The position numbers and the translations under genes were made by a program. Under the pieces are notes generated by a model. That model saw only the letters and a program-made list of their open reading frames with translations. It was not told the DNA's origin and ran no database searches. Below are positions 26,893 through 33,947 of a stretch of 64,000 nucleotides of DNA, piece after piece. Each line of letters starts with the position of its first letter. Within the stretch, counting starts at the first letter, position 1. The stretch lies in assembly GCA_964417935.1 (NCBI GenBank), contig CAYQKF010000010.1:1-64000 (forward strand), given 5' to 3'. This stretch comes from NIOZ-UU13 sp964417935 (GTDB lineage Bacteria; Planctomycetota; Phycisphaerae; Sedimentisphaerales; Anaerobacaceae).

Positions 26893-27048
26893 ATGCCCAG
26901 AGAAGATGATAAAAACGACAAGTATAATCTTGAAAAGCGTTTGATTGATTTCGCAGTTCGTATTATAGCTGAATGCGATGAGTTAATATCAATTTTTGTG
27001 ACAAGTGTAAGAACAGCGGAAAAAAACAAACGCAGGCAGAGTAAATGA
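26893..27048 (+). pseudogene. Internally deleted four-helix-bundle (23S rRNA IVP-type) protein
   Basis: 51 codons. The first part, KYNLEKRLIDFAVRII, matches the N-terminal helix of small four-helix-bundle proteins related to those encoded in 23S rRNA intervening sequences. The second part, AECDELISIFVTSVRTAEKN, matches their last helix. The middle two helices are missing, so this looks like an in-frame deletion remnant. It is bracketed by inverted heptad arrays and interrupts an otherwise tight fatty-acyl gene cluster, which suggests a mobile or hitch-hiking insertion. Confidence 0.65.
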
Positions 27049-27063
27049 ATTTAGCTTTTTAAC

Positions 27064-27105
27064 TTCGACATTCAATATTCCTTGTTGAATATTCATTATT
27101 CAAAA
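27064..27105. repeat. Heptad array, unit about TTCAATA
   Basis: Six units: TTCGACA, TTCAATA, TTCCTTG, TTGAATA, TTCATTA, TTCAAAA. It is close to the reverse complement of the array at 26836-26884. Confidence 0.78.
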
Positions 27106-27138
27106 TAGGACATGAAAGGTATCTCAAGGGTCTAATAA

Positions 27139-28449
27139 ATGGCTGAACGAGTCGTAATAACCGGAATGGGTATCGTTTGTCCTTTAGGCCACGATGTGGA
27201 AACGCTCTGGCAGGCGATATTAGCGGGCAAGAGCGGCGTAGCTAAAACCACCATTTTCGATGCCTCGACGTTCCCTACTACATTCGATGCCGAGGTCAAA
27301 GATTACGACTTTGCAGAATACACGAAGAATCCGCAGTTACACAAACACGGCAATCGAGGCTCCGGCTTTGTCATCGGCGCAGCGAATCAGGCCTGCAAAC
27401 AGGCCGGGATTGATGTTGAAACCGCCGTGCCAACCGATGGAATAGACCGAAGCAGATTAGGGATTTATTTGGGTGCAGGCGAAGGCTCTGTTGACAATGA
27501 TGTATTTTTCGCTGCAATCGTTGAGGGATGGGACGCAGACAAAAACGAAATGGACTGGGGCCGGTGGGCGCAGGTCGCCTTCGGCAGAATGGACCCGATG
27601 TGCGAGCTTGAGCAGGAGCCGAATATGCCCGCTGCTCATATCGCAGTGCTCACGGGCGCTCGCGGGCCGACAAGAAGCTGCCTTACCGCCTGCGCAGCCA
27701 GCACTCAGTCCGTCGGCGAGGCAATGATGCTAATCCGCAAAGGTGCCGCGGACATAATGATTGCAGGCGGTGCGCATTCAATGATACATCCATTGGGCCT
27801 TATGGGCTTTAATCGTCTTACCGCCCTATCGACGAGAAATGACAGTCCCGAAACGGCATCAAGGCCGTTCTCAGCTACCAGAGACGGCTTCATACTTGGC
27901 GAAGGCGCAGCAATTGTCATTCTCGAATCTTTAAGCTCGGCGAAAAAAAGAGGGATTGAAATATTAACAGAAGTCATCGGCTATGGCAGCAGCTCCGACG
28001 CATTCAGAATTACCGATATGCACGAACAAGGCAGAGGCGCGGCACAAGCGATTACTGCGGCACTTGCCGACGCCGGCATCAGCTATAAAGATATAGATTA
28101 CATAAACACGCACGGCACAAGCACAATGGAAAACGACTCAATAGAGACCAAGGCAATTAAAGCGGTTTTCAAAGAAGAAGCGAAAAAAACCCCTGCCAGC
28201 AGTGTCAAGAGTATGCTTGGTCATCTAATTGGAGCAGCCGGTGCAGCCGAGTTGATTACCTGTGTCCTGGCCATTCGAGATAATGTATTACCGCCGACAA
28301 TGAATCTGATAGACCCCGACCCGGAGCTTGATCTGGATTATGTGCCTAATAAGCCGCGCAAATGTCAGGTTGATGTCGTGATGAACGAGTCCTTCGGATT
28401 CGGCGGACAAAATAACGTCGTAATTATAAAAAGGTATAGCGGCAAGTAA
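27139..28449 (+). CDS. Beta-ketoacyl-ACP synthase, KAS II (FabF-like)
   Basis: 436 residues. All three catalytic elements are present: Cys in SCLTACAASTQS, His in NTHGTSTMEND and His in KSMLGHLIGAAGAAE, with the C-terminal NESFGFGGQNN. It elongates acyl-ACP with malonyl-ACP. Together with the C-H-N homologue 300 bp upstream and the two dehydratase-like genes plus ACP, it forms a chain-building set for an unusual acyl product. The exact product is unknown. Confidence 0.88.
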   Translation: MAERVVITGMGIVCPLGHDVETLWQAILAGKSGVAKTTIFDASTFPTTFDAEVKDYDFAEYTKNPQLHKHGNRGSGFVIGAANQACKQAGIDVETAVPTDGIDRSRLGIYLGAGEGSVDNDVFFAAIVEGWDADKNEMDWGRWAQVAFGRMDPMCELEQEPNMPAAHIAVLTGARGPTRSCLTACAASTQSVGEAMMLIRKGAADIMIAGGAHSMIHPLGLMGFNRLTALSTRNDSPETASRPFSATRDGFILGEGAAIVILESLSSAKKRGIEILTEVIGYGSSSDAFRITDMHEQGRGAAQAITAALADAGISYKDIDYINTHGTSTMENDSIETKAIKAVFKEEAKKTPASSVKSMLGHLIGAAGAAELITCVLAIRDNVLPPTMNLIDPDPELDLDYVPNKPRKCQVDVVMNESFGFGGQNNVVIIKRYSGK

Positions 28450-28464
28450 AAAGTCGAGAGCCTA

Positions 28465-28499
28465 ATCGCAATACGCATGACGCAATACGAAATATAATT
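28465..28499. repeat. Heptad array, unit about TACGCAA
   Basis: ATCGCAA, TACGCAT, GACGCAA, TACGAAA, TATAATT, just downstream of the second KS gene. Confidence 0.7.
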
Positions 28500-28599
28500 G
28501 ACGTCAGCTTACTGGCACAGTACACTTCGATGAATGTAACAGTTGGGAGTTCCAGCCTGATGACAAAGGAGACAACGGCAGAATAAAAGGAGTGAAAAT

Positions 28600-29025
28600 A
28601 TGAAAAAGTTGGTTATCCTGAATTTGAGTTTGACTTTTTTTGCGTTGACCCTCTTTGGATGCCAGGCTCCCGCCCAGGGGCCTTCCGATGAACAGCTCGT
28701 CGGTGCAACGATGGCCGAATGGAAAGCGGCTATGGTGGCAAAGGATTTGGACAAGCTGATGGCGAAGTTTTCCGAGGACTACATCTCTTCCAGAGGTAGC
28801 GGCAAAGTTGCATTGCGCGAGCGTATGTCCAGAGCAATCCAGCGGGGCTTTATGGATAACGTTGAAGTCAACGATAGTAACGCCAAAATCAAGATTGTAG
28901 GCGGCAACGCTACGTTCGGTCCGGTTGAGTTTGTCTCCGACAGTGATACATTTAAGCTCGATTACATACTCCGAAAAGAAAATGCAGCCTGGCTCATTGT
29001 CGGCTCGAAAAGATATGAACAATAG
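28600..29025 (+). CDS. NTF2-like (SnoaL/DUF4440 type) lipoprotein
   Basis: 141 residues. A lipoprotein signal ends in the lipobox LFGC (Cys about 21), then a cone-shaped NTF2-like domain follows: WKAAMVAKDLDKLMAKFSED at the first helix and AAWLIVGSKRYEQ at the end. Such domains bind small molecules or are structural; no catalytic residues can be assigned. The ATG follows AAAAGGAGTGAAAAT. Confidence 0.7.
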   Translation: MKKLVILNLSLTFFALTLFGCQAPAQGPSDEQLVGATMAEWKAAMVAKDLDKLMAKFSEDYISSRGSGKVALRERMSRAIQRGFMDNVEVNDSNAKIKIVGGNATFGPVEFVSDSDTFKLDYILRKENAAWLIVGSKRYEQ

Positions 29026-29079
29026 CCTTGCAGTCAGCTTCCTGATTACGAACGTTTTTAAGAAAGGCGAATATCGGAG

Positions 29080-29135
29080 TACCGGGAAATCAGGATGCAG
29101 AGTATCAGGGAATCAGAATATCAGGACAAGCCGTT
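29080..29135. repeat. Degenerate 8-bp tandem repeats
   Basis: Units such as GTATCAGG, GAATCAGA and ATATCAGG repeat between the lipoprotein gene and serS. An octamer cousin of the heptad arrays. Confidence 0.5.
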
Positions 29136-29235
29136 GGGTGGTACCCTCAAACAATAGCCTGAGTTCGTCAAAGGTTCGTTTGGAAATGGCGACTTCCGAA
29201 TTGAAAATAATATATTTGTACTTCTCTAAATAATT

Positions 29236-30513
29236 ATGATCGACATTAAACAAATACGTGAAAAACGTGAGAAATTCAAGAAAGCCGCAAATGATAAAAA
29301 CTACGACGTTGATATCGACCATCTCCTCGATATAGATACCGCTCTTCTGGACAATAAAAATGAGTTGCAATATATCGCGACTGAGAAAAATAAACTCGGC
29401 AAATCGATCCCTAAACTATCTGGGGACGAGAAGACCAATGCCATAGGCAAGCTGAGTATACATAAAAAGAAAGAAATAGAACTTCAAGAGAAAATCAAAG
29501 AACTCCAACCGGAATTTGTTAAGCTTATGCGATTAGTGGCGCAGCCGGCCGATGATGATGTGCCAATAGGTAAGGACGATACAGAAAATGTTGAAATAAG
29601 AAGAGAGGGAGAGATTCGGAAGTTCGATTTCGAGCCAAAAGACCACGTACAGTTGGGATTGGCCCTGGGTATTATCGATATCGAACGAGGCGTGAAATTA
29701 GCAGGGACAAGAAACTACATCCTGAAAGGTGATGGGGCGCTATTGCACTGGGCGGTTCTGCGATTCGCAATCGACTTCATGGTCGATAAAGGATATGTCC
29801 CAATGTCGGTGCCGCTTCTTATGAAGGACCAGACAATGATAGGCACTGGTTTTTTCCCTGGCTCTGAAGACCAGACTTACCGAATGGAAAAGGACCAGCT
29901 CAATCTGGCAGGTACCGCTGAAGTCCCGTTGACGGCCTACCGTATGGGCGAGATATTAAGCGCCGAAGAGCTGCCGTTAAATTACGTGGCACTATCAAGC
30001 TGTTTTAGACGCGAAGCCGGCGCCGCAGGCAAAGACACCTACGGCCTTTACAGAATCCATCAGTTCGACAAGGTCGAGCAGGTAGTTATCTGTGAGAACA
30101 GCGTCGAACAGAGCAATAAGTTCCACAATGAGATTTTAGCCAACGCCGAGGCTGTGATGCAGGCCCTGGAACTGCCCTACCGGGTTGCAAATGTCTGCAC
30201 CGGCGACCTCGGCAGAGGCCAGGTAAAAAAATTCGACATCGAAGCCTGGATGCCCTCGCGCGGCAACTATTGCGAAACCCACAGCGCAAGCAAATTCTAC
30301 GAATTCCAGGCCAGAAGAATGAACCTCCGCTACAAAGACCCCGCCACAAAGAAGAACCACTTCTGCCACACACTCAACAATACAGTCATCGCATCACCGA
30401 GAATACTGATACCGATTTTAGAGCTTTACCAGCACGCCGACGGCTCAATAACAATACCAAAAATCCTACGCCCATATATGAACGGCAAAGAGACAATCAA
30501 TAAACATTCATGA
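29236..30513 (+). CDS. serS: Seryl-tRNA synthetase
   Basis: 425 residues, the normal SerS length. An N-terminal coiled-coil arm (about 25-105, rich in Lys/Glu) is followed by the class II core. Motif 2 is SSCFRREAGAAGKDTYGLYR, with HQFDKVEQV after it; motif 3 lies in the segment ending ITIPKILRPYM. It charges tRNA-Ser with serine in the cytoplasm. The ATG lacks a clear Shine-Dalgarno sequence. Confidence 0.96.
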   Translation: MIDIKQIREKREKFKKAANDKNYDVDIDHLLDIDTALLDNKNELQYIATEKNKLGKSIPKLSGDEKTNAIGKLSIHKKKEIELQEKIKELQPEFVKLMRLVAQPADDDVPIGKDDTENVEIRREGEIRKFDFEPKDHVQLGLALGIIDIERGVKLAGTRNYILKGDGALLHWAVLRFAIDFMVDKGYVPMSVPLLMKDQTMIGTGFFPGSEDQTYRMEKDQLNLAGTAEVPLTAYRMGEILSAEELPLNYVALSSCFRREAGAAGKDTYGLYRIHQFDKVEQVVICENSVEQSNKFHNEILANAEAVMQALELPYRVANVCTGDLGRGQVKKFDIEAWMPSRGNYCETHSASKFYEFQARRMNLRYKDPATKKNHFCHTLNNTVIASPRILIPILELYQHADGSITIPKILRPYMNGKETINKHS

Positions 30514-30529
30514 CATAAGGAACTTGATT

Positions 30530-30946
30530 ATGACCAAAGAAGAAGTTCTTGAATTCGCAACAAAAAATCCTGTCTTCAGCCTTGCTACGATTGACGGCAA
30601 TCAACCTCGCGTTCGTTCAATGATGTTGTATAAAGCCGACGAAAATGGAATCATTTTCTGTACCGGTCGGGACAAAGCCGTTCACAAGCAACTGCGAGCC
30701 AATCCGGCTGCCGAGCTTTGCTTTTATAACGCCGAGCAGGGACGCCAGGTCAGAATCGAAGGCACCGTAGAGATGCTCGACGAGTTGGAGCTAAAAAAGC
30801 AGGTTGTCGAAGCTTTCTCCTTCTTAAAGCCATGGGTAGAGAGCCAGGGCTACGAAGTAATGATATGTTATCGCCTCAAAAACGCCAGAGCCACAACCTG
30901 GACAATGGAAACAAACTTCGAACCCAAACAATACATACAGCTTTGA
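30530..30946 (+). CDS. Pyridoxamine-5'-phosphate-oxidase-like flavin protein
   Basis: 138 residues from the ATG after AAGGAACTTGATT. A split-barrel flavin-binding fold of the PNPOx-like superfamily: FSLATIDGNQPRVRSMMLY and GIIFCTGRDKAVHKQLRANP, then VRIEGTVEML. General role is FMN- or F420-dependent reduction, or binding of a small molecule; the substrate is not determinable. It lies 16 bp after serS, perhaps in one transcript. Confidence 0.8.
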   Translation: MTKEEVLEFATKNPVFSLATIDGNQPRVRSMMLYKADENGIIFCTGRDKAVHKQLRANPAAELCFYNAEQGRQVRIEGTVEMLDELELKKQVVEAFSFLKPWVESQGYEVMICYRLKNARATTWTMETNFEPKQYIQL

Positions 30947-30999
30947 ACTAAACCGACTATCCTTGTTGGAACATCTTTTCTGTAAAAGAAAAGGCTTCT

Positions 31000-31156
31000 G
31001 CAAAATTGAGGTTAGGCATATATTATTTAATGAAATCTGTTTTTTGAATTTCTTAAATAATCACCTAACTGATTATTACACAATAAGTTACTGTTTGAAA
31101 AGAAAAAATCAAAAAACGATTTTTTCTTTTCAAAGTATGCCTAACCTCAAATTTGC
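31000..31156. mobile_element. MITE-like element with 21-bp terminal inverted repeats
   Basis: The ends GCAAAATTGAGGTTAGGCAT and its mirror TATGCCTAACCTCAAATTTG match at about 20 of 21 positions. Inside are two more inverted repeats: ATTATTTAATGAAAT with ATTTCTTAAATAAT, and TTGAAAAGAAAAAATC with GATTTTTTCTTTTCAA at 31094-31132. It has no coding capacity and no obvious target duplication. The rest of the 30947-31355 gap shows nothing else. Confidence 0.7.
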
Positions 31157-31355
31157 ATAACACTTTAAAAGAAGGAACCGGAGATAATCCTTTTTTTATC
31201 GTTATGATGAAACATGAGCATTGACGCTTAATAGACTAAGGTTATAATCCTTGAGTTGGGCTGTCTGGTTAAGAAGCCGGATTGCACCTGACTGATAACG
31301 TTAACAGCACTGAGCTGACATCTTGCACTTCTTGCCTCTACCATGGTATAGCAAT

Positions 31356-32282
31356 ATGGAAATCTTGGAAGTAAACAGCATCAGAAAGGAATTCGGTACA
31401 GTAGTAGCTGTCAATGATGTAAGTCTTTCTGTGGATAAGGGGCAAGTGTGGGGCCTTATAGGCCCCAACGGAGCGGGAAAGACCACTCTTCTAAGGATTC
31501 TGGCAACTGTGCTTCGGCCTACAAGCGGCAGCGTTCGATTGTTAGGATACGATTTAGCAAAGGAATACCTTGCCATTCGAAAACATATCGGATTTCTGCC
31601 TGATTTTTTCAATCTTTATAACGATCTTACCCTTCGAGAGTGCCTGGAGTTCTTTGCAAAGGCATATAAGGTTGAAGATAAACTCATATCACAGCGGGTT
31701 GATGAGGTGCTCGATTACATTGAACTCCAGAGCAAACGAGATGATTTCATTCGCCACCTTTCGCGAGGTATGGTTCAGCGAATGGGTGTTGGGGCGCTTT
31801 TAGTACACGACCCTGATGTTTTTCTGCTGGATGAGCCGGCCAGCGGTCTGGACCCTAAGGCGAGAATTCAACTACGCGCGATTTTAACAAAACTCAGCCG
31901 TGAAGGAAAGACTATTATCATATCCTCTCATATATTGACCGAGCTGTCCGGATTTTGCTCCCATATCGCACTAATGAACGAGGGCAAAATAGTCTTACAA
32001 GGCGCTGTGGATGAAATTCAGCAAAAGGTCTTTGATTCGAGGAAAATCCGCGTGAGTGTGCTTGAAAATTGTGACCAGGCAGTTCGGCTAATAAAGGAAT
32101 TTCCTGATACTAAGATAGGGACAGTCCAGGATAATGATATAACCGTTGAGATTAGTGCCGGTGAATCTGAATTGGCCGCCCTGAATTCGCACTTGGTTTC
32201 AAAAGGCATAAAGGTTTTTAGCTTCGGCGAAGAAAAGACCGACCTTGAAGACTTGTTTATGAAGATTTCAGACAGCGAATAA
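31356..32282 (+). CDS. ABC transporter ATP-binding protein
   Basis: 308 residues from the ATG at 31356, where the family start MEILEVNSIRKEFG begins. Walker A GPNGAGKTT, signature LSRGMVQRMGVG, Walker B VFLLDEPASGLDP and switch IIISSHIL are intact. It couples with the GTG-started permease gene 26 bp downstream to form an ABC-2 exporter. Substrate unknown. Confidence 0.88.
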   Translation: MEILEVNSIRKEFGTVVAVNDVSLSVDKGQVWGLIGPNGAGKTTLLRILATVLRPTSGSVRLLGYDLAKEYLAIRKHIGFLPDFFNLYNDLTLRECLEFFAKAYKVEDKLISQRVDEVLDYIELQSKRDDFIRHLSRGMVQRMGVGALLVHDPDVFLLDEPASGLDPKARIQLRAILTKLSREGKTIIISSHILTELSGFCSHIALMNEGKIVLQGAVDEIQQKVFDSRKIRVSVLENCDQAVRLIKEFPDTKIGTVQDNDITVEISAGESELAALNSHLVSKGIKVFSFGEEKTDLEDLFMKISDSE

Positions 32283-32308
32283 TAGGATTTTTTAACAGGA
32301 CAGACAAA

Positions 32309-33736
32309 GTGATACTTAATAATCCATTGATACGACGTTATCGTTACAGCCTGATGCGTCCGCGCCAGCTCTGGATTTACATTACCATTTATATAGCCAT
32401 TATTTCGTTAATTTTGTTTATAAACTACACCGCCTATCAATACCAGGAATGGTTTGGGAATCAGGCTCGTTTCTTTAAGGTCGTTTGCTACCAGTTTTTG
32501 ATTCTGCAGGTGGTTTTTCTCTGCTTATTGGCTGCATCTAACTCAGGCTCTGCTATCAGAGACGAGATTACCGGAAAATCTTACGATTTCTTTAGAATAC
32601 TTCCAATTTCTGCCGGCAAAAAAGCCGTCGGTATTCTCGTTGGGAAAAACCTCGTTCTGCTGTTGCTATCGGGAGTTAATTTTCTGCTCTTGATAATCTT
32701 TGGTATATTAGGGCAGGTCAGTGGCGTCTTTTTGGGGCAAAGTTTTTTGGCCCTCCTTTCCGTAGCCCTTCTTGCGAACTCATTGGCTTTATTGTCATCC
32801 ATTAAACCGGTTAGCATAAAAAAGAAAAACCATATAGCAATTTTCATCGTTCTTTGTTTTTTCTTCGTGCTATTCATAATCCGCCCTGCTATCAAGGCAT
32901 TCACAAAAATCAGCGAGCTTGAGAATATCACAGAAAAGTTTTATACAATAGAACTTCCTGTCCTTATATTAATCAGTCTGGTTGCGTTTTATTTTAGCTG
33001 TTGGGTTATCAAGGGGATATTACGCAGATTCACTCGTGAGGATGAACCCTTATTCACAAGAATGGGTGCATATATCTTTATGCTTGGCTTTGAGTTTGTC
33101 CTCTTCGGCCTCTTCTACGAATTCTTAACAGAGGGGGCACAAAAAACAAATTATCTTTATTGGCTGATTTCTTTATTGCCGGTCTTGCTCGTTCCCATCT
33201 GGTCGCTTCGCAGCTTCGACAGGTATCTTGAGCACAGCGGTTTAATTCAAAGCAAATCGGCCGGTAATAAAAATTTAGTGTCCGGCTTTCTTCTATACTC
33301 GAATTTACTTCCTGTTCTCGTCTTGTTTGCAATCTGGACAGCGGGTGCTATCGTAACGGCTTTGATGACCGAACAGGAGTTGTTATACAATCTTTACTAT
33401 ATTGTCATTCTATTTTCTTTTTACCTGTTTCTTATGTTATTGCTGGAGCTCTATGTTGTTTATAAGCCGGTGTCTGACAAAATAGGGCTTCTTTTAAGCT
33501 TCATCGCCATCGTGTATCTGTTCTTGCCGTTGATTTTATCCGGCATCCTGGATAATAAGGAAGTGTATCTGTACAGTCTGCTTGGATTCTATACTCGTGT
33601 ATTTTTTTATGAATCCGCTCCGGGCATTTCAACCATAACTCGCATCTGGCTCATAAATGCGGTGTTGTGTATAATTCCCATAATACTGATATGGACGCGA
33701 TACAAACATATCCTGGCAGCCAGACAGAATATGTAA
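32309..33736 (+). CDS. ABC-2 type permease, multi-spanning
   Basis: 475 residues with about eleven membrane helices. GTG start after AGGACAGACAAA. The first helix (LWIYITIYIAIISLILFINY) and the ITGKSYDFFRILPISAGKKA loop after the second helix are typical of ABC-2 permeases. It has no large outside domain, unlike the permease at 12768-14123. It should form the channel for the ATPase just upstream. Confidence 0.78.
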   Translation: MILNNPLIRRYRYSLMRPRQLWIYITIYIAIISLILFINYTAYQYQEWFGNQARFFKVVCYQFLILQVVFLCLLAASNSGSAIRDEITGKSYDFFRILPISAGKKAVGILVGKNLVLLLLSGVNFLLLIIFGILGQVSGVFLGQSFLALLSVALLANSLALLSSIKPVSIKKKNHIAIFIVLCFFFVLFIIRPAIKAFTKISELENITEKFYTIELPVLILISLVAFYFSCWVIKGILRRFTREDEPLFTRMGAYIFMLGFEFVLFGLFYEFLTEGAQKTNYLYWLISLLPVLLVPIWSLRSFDRYLEHSGLIQSKSAGNKNLVSGFLLYSNLLPVLVLFAIWTAGAIVTALMTEQELLYNLYYIVILFSFYLFLMLLLELYVVYKPVSDKIGLLLSFIAIVYLFLPLILSGILDNKEVYLYSLLGFYTRVFFYESAPGISTITRIWLINAVLCIIPIILIWTRYKHILAARQNM

Positions 33737-33910
33737 CGCCAGAGCAAATCACATAAGTGTTACACTTCATTTCAAGATATACTTTTTACCTCCTCTCTAT
33801 CTATAAATGATTAACAGCTTGTATCTGTGAAATTTTCTGGACAAAATTAGTCCCGCCGGTGGCGGATTTATAACTTGAGTCCTGCCTTTTGAGTATGGTC
33901 AAAATTACCC

Positions 33911-33945
33911 TTGAGTCTTGTGTCTTGAGTCTGTAGTCTGTTCGG
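33911..33945. repeat. Heptad array, unit about TTGAGTC
   Basis: TTGAGTC, TTGTGTC, TTGAGTC, TGTAGTC, TGTTCGG, ending two bases before the comEC ATG. The array reads as extra N-terminal codons if a TTG start is used, which argues against such a start. Confidence 0.8.
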
Positions 33946-33947
33946 CT

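Noticed and set aside
26836..27105. CRISPR-like array
   Set aside because: The repeats are 7-bp degenerate units with no spacers and no cas genes, so this is not CRISPR.
24047..28449. Ladderane or PUFA synthase cluster
   Set aside because: Only dehydratase-like, ACP and KS genes are present; no desaturase, radical SAM, ketoreductase or acyltransferase genes adjoin, so a specific product is not supported.
30963..31160. A 65-residue gene over the inverted-repeat element
   Set aside because: The frame covers both terminal repeats and has no ribosome site or recognisable domain; it is a by-product of the element.
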